Under the pieces are notes generated by a model. The model saw only the letters and a list, made by a program, of their open reading frames with translations, ran no database searches and was not told the DNA's origin. Position numbers and translations under genes: made by a program. From Macrolepiota albuminosa (Eukaryota > Basidiomycota > Agaricomycetes > Agaricales > Agaricaceae): a stretch of DNA of 64,000 nucleotides. Location: assembly GCA_027475525.1 (NCBI GenBank), contig JAMWFC010000046.1, forward strand, positions 1,922,001 through 1,986,000, read 5' to 3'. The number at the start of each line of letters is the position of its first letter. Positions within the stretch are counted from its first letter, which is position 1. Positions 43,330 through 55,407 of the stretch are shown piece by piece.

Positions 43330-45102
43330 TCACGCACTGGCAACGTCCTCCCACCTCTCCCGAACTTCCCTTAATTTCTCCTGACCCTCACCTCCAACTT
43401 CCCCAAGTTTACCGATATCCACACCATACACGCCCTCTACCAGTGCCCGCTTGATAAACGGAACTAATACCTTGAAGTATGCGTCCCCCACCGCTCGTGA
43501 AACTTTAGCTTCGTTCTCATCCTTGTCATTCCTAACAAACCCCTTTAGGTACTCTGATAGCTCCTCCCCCGCCCTTCCAAGGGTCCCGTCAAGTATTCCA
43601 ACGAGTTCGTACATGATCCCTACGGGCGCAAGAAGTCGCAGTGCATTCAAAACACCCAGCAAAGCATTAGTATACTTTGCTAAGGGAGGGTATGTTGCGA
43701 GCATCTGAGGGGGTATATGAGGGGGCGTCTGGGTCTGTATGGGAGCCGGAGGAGCATCAACAGCAGATGACGCCACAAGCCATTCAGAGGGTCTCCTCCT
43801 GTCTGGTAACGATCGAACTTTACCTGACTTTGTGTCGCTATTGTCGGAGGACATGGGAAGCTCAATGTCCTGTAAACTGTGCCGGACTGAGCCGGCGATG
43901 GCGGAACTGCCAAGGGTCCCGACAAGACCGCGGAAGTCGAGCCCGATACGAGTGAATGCGGTTGCGCAGTATGTAAGTTGGGTAAGGATTGACGAGAGAA
44001 GCGGTAGGGGAAGTAGTGGTAATGTAGACTCAAGAACAGGAAAGAGATAGGAAAGAAGGTGTGGGGATAGAAGAGGTAGAAGAGAAAGTGCGGGGATGCG
44101 AGTTGAGGGCTGAAGTTTGGGTGAAAGTTGGACAGATGAACGTCGTTGGTGTAAAGGTGACTTTGAGGCTGGTGTAGGTGAAGTTAAAGGTGGGTGTTGT
44201 TGCTGTTCAAGGAAGATGGTGGAGTATTGTGTGAGTATATCGTACGCGCCTTCTCGCCACACGTCGATATACTTTTTCAGAGAGCGAGTGATGTCTTCCT
44301 TGTCACGGTCGGATAGTTTAGGTATGCCCGAAGAAGACTCATCTGTAGATAGGGAGTCTGTCAGGCGATGGATGTCGCGGCTTATTGGGTCTAATGCGGA
44401 AGTTAGGCATGATAAGCGGCCAGAAAGAAAAGCTAGGGCGAGCATTTCTTCGCCTGAGGCTTCGTCGTCCGTGATCAGACTAGGTATCCCATGTTCATAC
44501 TTGTCCTTTCCCGGTGCAAAGGCTTCCATCTTTCGCAGAAAGTTAACCGCTTTCCATAGCGCAGGCAACTTGCGACCTGGTTCATTGAGTGTTCCAAGTA
44601 GAACAACTAGCATCTGAGCAATTGCTACTTCTACCTCTGCATGTACAGACGCAATGATTGACGGCGCGCCTATTCGCGCGGCCATTGCACTGACGTGATT
44701 TGAAAGAGCAAGTGCCTCCTGAAAGTACCCGTTACGGACACACGAATCGATGAATATGGGGATGTCGAGAAGGTCCTTTATCTTGTCATGGTGGTCTAGC
44801 ACCAGACGTGCTTTGGAACGTTCACGAAGTGCATCAGTGGTTCTTGTATTCCATGCTGCAGTGGCATCTTGCAGGCCTGGTAAGGATGTCTCAATGAGGT
44901 TGGACAGAGATGAGGAAAGAGATGAAAGGGACGTGGAAAGCGCAGTGGTTGTTTGGTGGAGAGAGAGAAATGTAGGGTATGACGAGTGGGTAAGAGATGT
45001 GAGGCTAGATGTCAGATGATGCGCTTGGGTCTGGAGGACACCTGGCTCAGCAAGCAGGGCGGGCAACGAGAGACGAGTCAAGTGCGCTTCGTATTCGTCC
45101 AT
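43330..45102 (-). CDS. COG8: conserved oligomeric Golgi complex subunit 8 (Dor1 family)
   Basis: Single-exon gene of about 590 residues if it starts at MDEYEAHLTRLSLPALLAEP (45102); upstream in-frame ATGs near 45172 are possible. The N-terminal part has the Dor1 features: long coiled-coil (THSSYPTFLSLHQTTTALST, SLSSSLSNLIETSLPGLQDA), then DIPIFIDSCVRNGYFQEALA, then EVEVAIAQMLVVLLGTLNEP, and a C-terminal HSLQDIELPM segment. A disordered Ser/Pro linker sits at about residues 335-370. COG8 is a lobe B subunit of the COG tether, which catches vesicles recycling within the Golgi. It is divergent from the gene at 45176, with only ~75 bp between starts, so a shared promoter is likely. Confidence 0.8.
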   Translation of the reverse strand: MDEYEAHLTRLSLPALLAEPGVLQTQAHHLTSSLTSLTHSSYPTFLSLHQTTTALSTSLSSLSSSLSNLIETSLPGLQDATAAWNTRTTDALRERSKARLVLDHHDKIKDLLDIPIFIDSCVRNGYFQEALALSNHVSAMAARIGAPSIIASVHAEVEVAIAQMLVVLLGTLNEPGRKLPALWKAVNFLRKMEAFAPGKDKYEHGIPSLITDDEASGEEMLALAFLSGRLSCLTSALDPISRDIHRLTDSLSTDESSSGIPKLSDRDKEDITRSLKKYIDVWREGAYDILTQYSTIFLEQQQHPPLTSPTPASKSPLHQRRSSVQLSPKLQPSTRIPALSLLPLLSPHLLSYLFPVLESTLPLLPLPLLSSILTQLTYCATAFTRIGLDFRGLVGTLGSSAIAGSVRHSLQDIELPMSSDNSDTKSGKVRSLPDRRRPSEWLVASSAVDAPPAPIQTQTPPHIPPQMLATYPPLAKYTNALLGVLNALRLLAPVGIMYELVGILDGTLGRAGEELSEYLKGFVRNDKDENEAKVSRAVGDAYFKVLVPFIKRALVEGVYGVDIGKLGEVGGEGQEKLREVRERWEDVASA

Positions 45103-45175
45103 AGAAAGATCGTTCGCCAAGCACACGCAAATAACGCGTCGTCCTTCCTTTCTCTGCGCCCATGATGTCATCACC

Positions 45176-46364
45176 ATGGCTCTTCTCCACATTCCACACT
45201 GGACAACCAGTCTATTCCTTCTGTGTATCATCTTTCTTTCTGTGCTGATCTCTCTCTGCGTATCTGGTCACCGTCTTTGTGTCCGCAGCGCCAAATTTCG
45301 ACTATCCCTCTCTCTTTCTCTTTATGGTCTGTCTTACTCGACCAACACCGTTTCTATCTCGGCTTCCCACCTTCAAGTGTGCCTTCGACTTCCCAGAATA
45401 CCTAACATGACCTTCTTGACTGCGACAATATACGAGTATGACTATTTTGACCCCCGCCATCACGTTTCAATGTCTAAAATTCATGTGCAAGTTCATCTCT
45501 TGCCCGTTGCACCTGAGACCTTCATCAGCGTCATATTACACGATCTTAGAGCCCACATTCCTCGGTCGCAGATGACTCCTACCTGGCTACAAATCATGCG
45601 TCAGAATCTCATAAGGACAGTCCTTAATGGCAAGTATCTCAGATTGGACGACTTCAAAACACAAGTCATATTACGCACACGTAGTACGCGAAGGGATGTG
45701 AATGATGCGGAGCTTGATGATGCGGCATACGGCAAAAGTTGCCAGCTTGACAGCTCAGAACCCAGTCCAGTTATGGAAGACATGAGTTCAACAAATAGTG
45801 ATGAGTCCGTGGCTACGCTGAATGCGTCAGGATGGCATATGCAAGGTGCTCAACAGAGGTTGTATTACTTTGGCTCTGTTAATGCCCAGCTTCGACGCTC
45901 CTGGGATCCAAAATACGACAATGAAACTTTCGTGTTGGTCGCGCTGGATTGTAGCTGGGTCCTTGCCCCCCATCCTTCGTTTGAGAATCCCGCTCGAAAA
46001 AAACCATCTTGGCTCGTTTATCTCCTCCAGCAAGTATCTCCTTCAAATACTTTTCTTAACTCATCTACTTGTCAGATTCCTTAACAAACCGCTCTTTGTC
46101 CTCAAAGCCTTCCTCTCCTTTCCCTTCGCCCTCACTAAAACAATATATGACCCTGCATCGGCCTTAACCCTCTACTCTTCACGTATTGATGTCACTTTTG
46201 ATCATTTTCGACTACGCGATGCAGAACTTGTTCGCCAGCTATGGGAATACGCGTGGCGGCAGTACGAACTGTTAAAGGAAGAAAGAGGTATGGATATTAA
46301 GGGTTTTATACAGGACATGCTAGTGGCAGGAATCTTGGACGATGCTAGGAGTGACGATTTTTGA
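45176..46364 (+). CDS. conserved membrane-anchored protein of unknown function
   Basis: Two exons, 45176-45978 and 46076-46364, joined by a 97-bp intron (donor GTTTGA, branch-like CTTAAC, acceptor GTCAG), giving 363 residues with the frame kept (LAPHPS|FLNKPLFVLK). One N-terminal membrane helix (LFLLCIIFLSVLISLCV), then a beta-rich stretch (GLSYSTNTVSISASHLQVCL, EYDYFDPRHHVSMSKIHVQV), an acidic/Ser linker (about 190-225), and a helical C-terminus (LVRQLWEYAWRQYELLKEER). The opening resembles the start of long bridge-like lipid-transfer proteins, but the protein is far too short and I do not claim membership. The first ~75 codons are less certain than the rest. Confidence 0.6.
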
Positions 46365-47400
46365 GTACTATTTGACATTGTGAGGTTAACTTCCTGATCA
46401 TGAGTTTCATTGTTTAGCACCTTGTGAGAAAAAACATACATGTACAATAAAATCAGCGATATTGTGGTCTCGCCCTCTTACAGAATCGGTAGACTCACAT
46501 ACAGTCATTTGATTATCCAAAGACAGTGATCGCCTATTGTTTCTCTACAGGACCGGCTGGCAAGCAACTTTAGAACCTTAATTTCAAGACCCTTCCTGAT
46601 ACGCACTATCCCCATCTTTCTGAGCATTCTAGAAATGTGTTCCTGCTACTTCCCTCGTGATGTCGCATGGTCCGTCTCTACACCTCCGCAGTAGTCTTGC
46701 GTTGTATGACCCTTCCTCGGATCTTGCAAGAGAATCTGTATATCTCAATCTTCGAGAAACCATCGCATCAATCTGGGGTTGGTTCACAGCCTTTGTGCAG
46801 CACTGTAATTTCCAAGTTCGACACCACTATTTATATATATGATCCATCAGATGCATTTCACACGCGTCACGATCTCAACTGAGATGGGACCATCGCATCT
46901 AGGCGTGAATGTTCTTCCATACAGGTGAGCTAGGCACGGTATTAAAAGTAAGTATGGAACATGGATGTCAAAATCAAGTTTCTCATGGTGACCGGTACTC
47001 CGATTTCTCAGCATTTATGTTCACGTTCCATCGAATGTTCGTTCAACATGAGTAAAACAATGTTCCATTTAGAATGAGATATGGGTCAAAGAAGATTTGT
47101 TGACATTTACAGTTGTCAGTTGTTGCACATGGGCATATATCTAATGACAAAATCTTGTGCCGAGCAGAATGATAACACCAAACTGCTGGACAAATATGTT
47201 GTATTCGTACTGGATATGTCCTTGTCCACCTACTACATCATAACAGCTCATCTCGCGTTACAGATTCTTGTTGTCAGATACTTCAAGTAGATGTAACAAA
47301 GTCATCAGCTTCTGGACGAGAGAAAGAGAAACGTGGGTATTTAAGCTGACATAGAGAAATGGTCTGCCCAAACATTGTTCGAAAGGAAAGAAAGTATCAC
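46365..47400. other. intergenic region between two 3' ends
   Basis: Follows the plus-strand gene and precedes the end of the minus-strand mini-exon gene. AATAAAATC near 46446 could serve as a polyadenylation signal. No coding signal. Confidence 0.5.
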
Positions 47401-50400
47401 CTAAACCACTACCTAGAGGGCGATGCCATACTTTAAATAATTCAAGGTCAATTCTCATTATACAGAAAACGAAAAAGATACTCGCCTGCTTTGGTGAGCC
47501 GGTAGAAGTGACAGAGGTAACCGATGCATCAGAGAATCTCCGCTCTGCAGACGAGGCAGGCGGTACAGCTAGCTTAGGAACGTCCACGGGATCATCGAAT
47601 GGATTTCTCAATGACCCTGACGCTGAGCTAGGTCCAGGATCAGCAAAGGGATCAGTCGTCTTCTCTTCAGGGTTGAGACCCGTCACGGCAAGGAAGGAGA
47701 TTGATCTTGAGTGCGAGATAGGAACATCGATGTATGGCACAGGCTTCTTACGCATGCTGCTGGGGGAGATGACACGAGCCTGGGGGGTAAAGGGGCCAGA
47801 CATGGACATGGGAACTTCTGACACACTAGTCCGGCTCATGTAGGAGTGCGAGGCCGGAGATATAGACTTGCTGGGAGGCATCATAGCGGAAGAGGGAACC
47901 ATGGAAGACAAGCCAGAGGGAAAGGTTTCGGTGAATAAGGACTCTTGAGTCGCAGCAAGAGAGCGGTTAAGGGTCTCCTGGCGGCGACGGCGACGACGTA
48001 TAAAGCACCAACCAAAAATAGCGGTGGCAAGTACAAAGATAGCAGCGCCAACAAAACCACCGACTAAGGCTCCTTTATTTGAAGATGTCCTACAGATATC
48101 AAAGGTATGAAAGTGGTCAGCCGCGTGATATGAAGGGTTCATAAAACCTTTACCTTGATGAGCTAACAAGGGTACTAGTAGCGTTCATAGTGTTCACGGG
48201 AACCAGAGTGGATGAAGTCTTTGTAATGTATAGGGTAGACGTCGAAGTAGTAGATTGACCGTCCAGTTCCGTAAAGGTCGACGCAGAGGTCGTTATCATG
48301 GTGGTCGTCCAGAATGACAATGACATGCTTGTCGCTAAATCAGGCACAGCAGTGGCCCTAGATGCACCTTCCCCAGGACTCCTGAAAAAGAGCTTGATAA
48401 AAGCACAAATAACACGAATGATAAAAAAGAGATTACATTGATCCAGACAAAGCAGCGGATGGTCCAATTTCGTCGACGACGACATTATCATCTGACATCA
48501 TACTGTGTGAAGGGGAGGCGGAAGCGACGCTCTGTGGTGAAGGTGGTGAAGGATCAGGTATTACTGTGAATGGGTCATCGAACAAATCCTCAGTCTCCTG
48601 TGGTCAACCAATGAAACTCACCTTTCCCCTTTCCATTGTTAGAAGGTACACCATTCTTGCTATTCGATGAACTCGAGGCTGAGGACAGTGAGTAGCGAGA
48701 AAAAATAGCGGCGAGAAAATTAAACTGACAAGGATGACTCTCTCCGTTACTGTTGTTATTGTTTGATGGATCAGGAGCTGACATCTAGCATTAACGACAA
48801 ACAATGATGAAAGGGACGATTCCCACCATTGTTTTTTGGTGGACTCGAGGCTGGGACGTTGAGAATGCATAATAAGTTCAGTTATAGAAGAACGACGAGA
48901 AAATCAAACTGACAAGGACGACTCTCTCCGTTACTGTTGTTATTATTCGATGGATCAGGAGCTGACATCTAGCATTAACGACAAACAATGATGAAAGGGA
49001 CGATTCCCACCGTTGTTTTTTGGTGGACTTGAGGCTGGGACGTTGAAAATGCACAATAAGTTCAGTTACAGAAGAAATGGAACTCACCAGGAGGATTTCT
49101 ACCGTCACCGCCCTTGTTGTTGTCGTGTGACGAATTCGAAGCTGGGAAGAGCAAATTTTAAGAGAAGGTATTGCAGCAAAAACGAAATTTACAAGAGTGA
49201 CTCCCGCCATTATTTGATGTACTCGAGGCTGGGACATCGAAGACTAAGAATAAAGGGCAATGACGGAATACACGAACTCACGACCATCATTACCACTACC
49301 TTTACTGTTGTCTGATGGATACGAAGCCGGAGGACAACGAGTTTCAAGAGGTCTCGCCGATAGTAAGAATAAGACTTACGAGAATGATCCCCACCATTAT
49401 TGTTTGATGGACTCGAAGCTGGACGTTAAGTGGTAAGGGATCAAGGATGGTGACAGAAGAAATAGGACGACAACCTTCGCTGTCTTTTGATGAACTCGAA
49501 GCTTTAGTACATTGAGTTTGGAGAGAAAAAACTGATAACACAAGTAAAAACTCACAAGAATTACTCCCACCATTGCTATGTGGTGAACTAGAGGCTAGGA
49601 CATTTAGTACGTAGAATGGAGGTTTTGACAGAAGGAATTCACAAGTATTATTTCCGCCATTATCGCCTTGGTTATCATTCGACGGATTCGAAGCTGCGGA
49701 CAGTGAGATTTTTGCAGGAAATACTCATGGAAAAAATTAAATTCACAAGAAGGTTTTACACCATTGTTGTTTGGTGGACTTGAGGCTGTGAGATATAGTA
49801 TTAAAAGGATAGGATAATAAGAGGAAATGGGACTACCGCCATTGCCATCGTCCGACGAATTTGGAGCTGGGGACAGCGAGTTTCTAAGAAGAAATCACTG
49901 ATCGAAAAATGGAACTCACGAGAGTGTTGACCGATTTTCGGTGGAATATGGGCTAGAATATCGAGTAAGAAGGATCAAAGATGATGACGGAGGGAATGAC
50001 TTCTACCTCCTTTGCTCTCGGACGATGAACTCAGATCTGGGGACATCGAGCTTTAAGAGAGACACTAATAGCGAAGTTAAAACTCACGAGTATGATTCCT
50101 ACCGTCGCCGATTGGTTGAGTCGAGGCTGGGACATTTGGTAATTGTAAAGGATGGTGACAAAAGAAATGAGACTTGCAAGCACCAGGACCGCCTTCGTTG
50201 TCGTTCGGCGGACTCGGAACTGGTGACAGCGAGTTTTCAAGAGAGAATACTGCATAAAAAACAGAAATTTACGAGAATGATTTCTGCCACTCCCACTGCT
50301 GTTGTTTGGTGGGTTAGAGGCTGGGTTATTTAGCATTAAGAAATGAAGGATATTGCCAGGAGCAATGAGACTCACAAGGATGACTCTCACTGTTACCACC

Positions 50401-51491
50401 GTTCTTGTCGTTCAACGGATCCGGAACTGGGGAGAATGATTTGATTTCAAATAGAAGTAGTGATAGTGAACATGAGGGTTGGTCGGACTCACCACCATTG
50501 ATATTGTCGCTCGACGGTTTCGGGACTGGAAGCAATGAGAATTATACGATGAAAATCCTGAAAATGCAACTCACCAGGAGCGTTGCTATTGACAGGGGTC
50601 TTAGGTTGGTTTGACTGACCACCGTCATCCCCTTGCTTATTGTTTGATGGTTTCGGGACTAAGTACGATAAGTATTGGGGGATGAAATATAGTAAATATA
50701 ACTCACAAGAGCTGTTTCCATTCAGAGAACCCTCTTTATCCCCATTATTGCTTTCCTGTAATGTAGATGCTGGAATTTGAATATTTGAGGAAAATTTGAG
50801 CAATAGGAAAAGTTAAGACTCACGAGGACCTTGCCCATTCACAATAGGCTTGGATTGATTCGACTGAAGAGCTCCACTCCCGTCATTGCTTTTTGGTGGA
50901 TCTGATGCCGAAACCATCAGTATCAGGGAAGAAAAATAGCAACGGGAAAGATAAGGTTCACATGGACCTTGTTCATTCACAGCGGGCTTTGATTGATTGG
51001 ACTTATCACCGCTACCATCGTGATTGATATTCGAAGTATTCCGGGCTGGAGCAGGACGTGTCAGATATTCAGCTAGATACGGAAAAAGTTGGAGGTCATA
51101 AAAACCTTCTCCGCTCCCAGCAGTTTTGGACTGATTGCTCGTGATATCTTCACCAGAATTATCTTTGTTATTCGATGTTTTCAGGGCTGGAGATAGAATC
51201 ATAGTACCCAAGCTATTCACGGATATAGAACTCACAAGCATCATTCTTGGCACTATCCCCCTGCGCCTTCTGTAATTTACCCTGCGTGGGATCATCATCG
51301 CCCGCTTTCTGAGAGCCTGCGTGAACTGAGTAAGACGAGTCCAAAGACAAAAGCGAAGGATAGTTTCGGAATACACCAGGGAAACTGTGTATAGATGAGA
51401 TAGATGTATAAGGGGACTTACCGTCAACGGATTTTGCAGAATTGTCCACTGCACGGACTTGCCGCCACCAGGACGCGGATGAAGGAGCCAT
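47401..51491 (-). CDS. single-pass membrane protein with mini-exon repeat ectodomain
   Basis: First exon probably starts at 51491 (MAPSSASWWRQVRAVDNSAK). About 25 mini-exons of roughly 45-85 bp follow down to 48600, each between a clear acceptor and a GTGAGT-like donor. Three I measured are 78, 63 and 84 bp, all multiples of three in the same phase. They encode variants of one motif: ASSPPNNNGG, APDPSNNNNSNGESHPC, PKPSNNKQGDDGGQSNQPK. Larger exons at 48590-48150 are Ser/Thr-rich (SASTFTELDGQSTTSTSTLY). The exon at about 48090-47486 has the membrane helix ALVGGFVGAAIFVLATAIFGWCF, an Arg stop-transfer run (IRRRRRR) and a Ser/Pro cytoplasmic tail with two NPFDDP/DPFADP motifs. The last exon is short (VVV*) if a GC-AG intron is used. 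No obvious signal peptide on exon 1, so the true start may differ. Function unknown; a wall-associated sensor or stalk is a guess. Confidence 0.6.
48715..49080. repeat. ~184-bp tandem segmental duplication inside the mini-exon gene
   Basis: Two copies offset by 184 bp, each starting near AAACTGACAAGGA.GACTCT, cover two mini-exons with their introns and differ at only a few positions. It shows that the exon array grows by local duplication. The copies are not identical, unlike the 77-bp duplications. Confidence 0.85.
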
Positions 51492-52340
51492 GTAGAACGA
51501 ATGACGCAAAAAAGAGAGTAAAGTAAAAAGGAAAAAAGAAGAAAGTGAAGAACGGGCAACTTGACACCCAGATATCTTTCATCAGTTGTCCCAGTGACAT
51601 AATGCTGTAGGCCCAAGGCAACAGATCTGGTTACAAACAAATTGGAATATTGACGGTTTCCAGCCGATTAAGTCATCAAAAGTGCACATCAACACAGTGC
51701 TATGATATGCGAGTCAAACGCAAACGGGGCCCAGTATGAGGAAGGAAGTGTAGCAATAATGGCCAAACCGTTTTATGCACATGCTCAAAGCTACCGAGTA
51801 TCGCGCGGACGAGAGGAGATTATCTATGATGAGCAATGTTTGATTCCTTTATCTCAATGCACCTGTCTATCTGTCAAATACGAAAGGTAGCTTTCGACTG
51901 GGCAACTCACTGACAAACTGATGACTCAGTACGAGTAGTGGAGAGCACTGGGTATGATGGTAGTCTAGTTGGTATATAAATCCAAATATGGAAGATCACC
52001 AAAGTATCAAGGATGAAGCCGAAGATTGCCTACAGGAGGTACAGAATTGCTCTGTGGAAGGATTTTTGAGTGCTTCTCTAAGAAAAACCCATTGACAAAA
52101 GGGGTTCGCAAAGGGTACGTACACACTTCTCGTAGAATCGCAGTGAACGTCACAAGACCACATGACGCGGGTACGATAGATCTTTATTAGATTGGAGATA
52201 TAATGAAGAGACGCCGGAGAAGAATTTAGCCATAGGTACGAAGAACTAAAGTACGTCTTAAATCTGCATCATTCAATAACGCATTCCGGATAGAAGTCGG
52301 ATCATAGCTCGTATAACGAGTGAAAGAAGAGCACTACAAC
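51492..52340. other. intergenic region
   Basis: Upstream region of the mini-exon gene. No coding signal. No repeats seen. Confidence 0.45.
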
Positions 52341-52660
52341 ATGAAAAGCATTTCTCGCACGGAAACCTCCGGAAGTCCGACCACTCCAGTGATCACGGAA
52401 GAGCCACAATACCTTGCTCTAGCTACTAAGCTTCTATCTTCTATTCTAAGCACAAGTTGGCTAGTGAATTGTTGGAAATTTCCACAGAAACGGCACAACT
52501 ATGTGATCAAGTGAGCCAAGCTTTTAAGACGATAGCCAGACTCTTTACTGCCCAGCATTCGATAGCCAGGAGACTTGAAAAAAGAGACGCGTTGTGGGAC
52601 GTGCGGTTTAAAAAAGCACTGAGGATTGTCGAACGGGTAAGAAAGAAGGGGATTAGGTAA
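52341..52660 (+). CDS. possible small coiled-coil protein
   Basis: Two overlapping frames have coding character. 52341 onward gives MKSISRTETSGSPTTPVITE; 52457-52660 gives SELLEISTETAQLCDQVSQA, FKTIARLFTAQHSIARRLEK and ALWDVRFKKALRIVERVRKK, a regular helical, heptad-like sequence. A frame change near 52440 would be needed to join them and I see no convincing intron. The helical part loosely resembles small BLOC-1-type subunits, which I cannot confirm. Confidence 0.3.
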
Positions 52661-52845
52661 CCTCAAGGATCAGGGATCTCGATAACGACCAATCACGTGT
52701 CACCAATTGTGCGAAATGGAAGCTTTCTCAGGAAGCCTTGGATTTCTTTTGCTCCAGCGGCTGGCTCGTATTTATTTTGTATCACTTTCTACATTTATCC
52801 TTTTCCTGTCTTTCTGGCTGTATCTACCTTCCTGTCCTTAGCCCC

Positions 52846-55407
52846 ATGAAAACTACTAGGCCAGAGCCATACAGCTCAAGGCGGCGGCGCTCTCTGTCTG
52901 ATCCACTTGCCGCCGCCCTCCTTCCACCGCTTGACGAGTCCCCAATCCAGCGCGAGGTTCGTATAAGGGCTGAAACTGAAGCTAGGAGGGTCAGCGAAGG
53001 CATAGATGAGATGATTAGGAAAGAACGTGCTCAGAAAAAGAGGGCCAAAGCAGACGTTAATGTTCTACTTCTCGGCCAGTCTGAATCTGGAAAAAGCACG
53101 ACTTTGAAACGTGAGTTTCTCTCTTGACTTGCCTTTCATCTTGTTCCGTTTTGTCGAGTGGCCGAATACTTGCTCCTGTGGCATAGAAATGGCCCTTGTC
53201 CGTATCGATTGATTGAGTCTCTTGTAAGTTGCTCCCAGCATCGTATGTTTTTGTTCTTCTACTCATGTTAATACTCAGCCTTATCCTACACCAGCCCTTG
53301 CATTCTAGGATCGAGACAAGTGGAAATGGTGTATCCTTCATGACGAGTGCAAGGGCAAGGGCTCCGGCGTTCATGTGCTCAATAAATTGGTCCCTGAAAT
53401 GTTAAATTTGGCAGCTAACATACCAACATTCTAGAATTCCAACTTCTTCATGCACCTGCAGTCTTTCGTGCCGAGCGAATGGCGTGGCGAACCGTAATCT
53501 ACTTAAATCTTGTCAGGTCTATAACGAAGTAAGTACCTCGTACAGATTATATATTCCTATTCCTATTTATTGTTGCTTCTCCATGCGATTAGAATATTGG
53601 AAGCACTTAGTCCAGACACAGATAACATTGACGACCATGATGACGACGATTTAGAGACAGCTTCTGTTATTATCACTTCGAGTGGGCGTCCACCTTCAGC
53701 TATAAGTGGTACACGGGTTCCAAACTACGATTCTTACCGTACCCGTTTGGCACCACTCGCTGGCCTCGAAGATCGCCTGACCCATCTGCTTTCGTCGTCT
53801 GGCGAGGGGGAACCTACGCGTCTTACACAGTCTTTCAATGGACATGGCCACAACAATAGCTATCAGGATTATTACTCTACCTTGCCGATGAATGGTACTC
53901 GCCCTACACGCACAATATCTATTCCTCAATCAAGTTCCTTCTCCGCTTCCCCGATCTCTCCACCAAATGACATGAGTTTGAGTTATGGCCACGATTTTAC
54001 ACTGAATCCGATTGCCAGTAAATCTAGACGGAAGGAAGTGACTGTTCATGCTCACTCGAGCTGGAAACGAGTTAATTTCAGCGGGAAGGGAAAAAGTCCC
54101 AAGACTCCCAATTCCGGCGAGATCCAGGGATGGTGGGAAGATCCAGACGATCCTGTGCATGTCCTGAATGCGTGTGGCGGCGCGATGCAGGAGCTCTGGA
54201 AAGATTCCAGGGTTAGGCAATGCTTGCGGGAACGACGGATACGACTTGAGGAAATCAGCGGCTTGTGAGCCAAGATTTTTTTTCCATTCGGTCAACATGA
54301 ACACATTTTGAGCAGCTTTCTTGACGATATTCCACGAATCACGGCTAAAAAGTATTTTCCCACTGACTGTCCGTTTCCTTCTCATCTCTATCTTGACTAG
54401 ACCTAATCTAGCCTTCTAGCGGATGTACTTAAGGCACGCCTGAAAACTACGGGTGTCGTGGAGCACACCTTCTCGGTTACATATGGGAATAATCAGGGAG
54501 TTCAGTGGCGTATCTATGATGTTGGTGGATCCAGGAATCAACGGCAGGCATGGGCGCCGTACTTTGACGATGGTATGTTCATCAGCAGTCGTCCGCACCG
54601 TGAAATCCGACTGATGCATCTTTTCCTGCAGTGACTGCCATTATCTTCCTAGCGCCCATCTCCGCATTTGATCAGGTTCGGTTCCATTTCCATTCACAAT
54701 GTCAAGCTGTCTACTTACAAGTACATCATGTGTCCCATCAGGTCCTGGCAGAGGTAAAACGATCTTTAGACCTGCTTCGATCTGTTCACATTGTGCTGTG
54801 GATTATAGGATCCCCGTGTAAACAGACTTGAAGACTCCCTGCTTTTATGGAAAAAAGTTGTGTCTAATAAGCTGCTCGCAAACGTCAGTCTGGTGTTGTT
54901 CCTGAACAAAATCGACCTTCTAAAGGTATAAAATCTGACATGCTGAATATTCCGCTGACCTTTCACCAACCATTTTGCGTTAGGCCAAGTTGGAAGCAGG
55001 TGTTAGGCTGAATAACCACATGATTAGCTACGGAAACAGAAACAATGACTACGAATCCGTGTCTAGGTGTATGTCATCGTAGCGACGTCCACGACGATAA
55101 CCACTCATGGTGCCGCAGATTTCCGACATAAGTTCGCTGCCTTACACCACAGCTATACACCTAACAAAGAACGTGAAGCGTACAGTACGTCGATGGTCCT
55201 TCTCATTGTTTGGAAACAAACGGTTCTTAATCTGGCGAAAATAGTTCACCTCACTGCTGTCACCAATACACAAAGGACGACAATGATTATTTCAACTGGT
55301 GTGTGTTCGTTTTCTAGAAGGCAGTAATTCCTTGTAGTTTAACTTCGTCCCACATAGTACGCGACATCATCATCAGGTTGAATCTCCGTAACATGCGGCT
55401 CGTATAA
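52846..55407 (+). CDS. atypical G-protein alpha subunit (expanded basidiomycete type)
   Basis: Twelve exons (52846-53110, 53435-53528, 53593-54264, 54316-54368, 54420-54572, 54632-54675, 54742-54753, 54809-54925, 54984-55068, 55119-55184, 55245-55298, 55358-55407) give 554 residues with phases consistent throughout. G1 is GQSESGKSTTLKQF, G2 RLKTTGVVEHTF, G3 DVGGSRNQRQAW, G4 LFLNKIDLL, G5 TAVTNTQ. In G3 the catalytic Gln of DVGGQ is Ser, so GTP hydrolysis is probably slow or altered. There is no N-terminal MGxxxS/T for myristoylation. The helical domain carries a ~200-residue insertion (acidic DDHDDDDLE run, Ser-rich linker, WEDPDDPVHVL). The donor of intron 4 is a poor GTCCGT. Such Gα paralogs are numerous in mushrooms and their receptors unknown. 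Confidence 0.85.

Noticed and set aside
43677..44617. Plus-strand open frames inside COG8
   Set aside because: They lie opposite a long, clearly conserved minus-strand coding exon and have Arg/Gly/Ser-rich, motif-free translations.
48600..50700. CRISPR-like or satellite array in the regularly spaced repeats
   Set aside because: The spacing comes from mini-exons with good acceptors and donors; units are diverged, protein-coding in one phase and differ in length.
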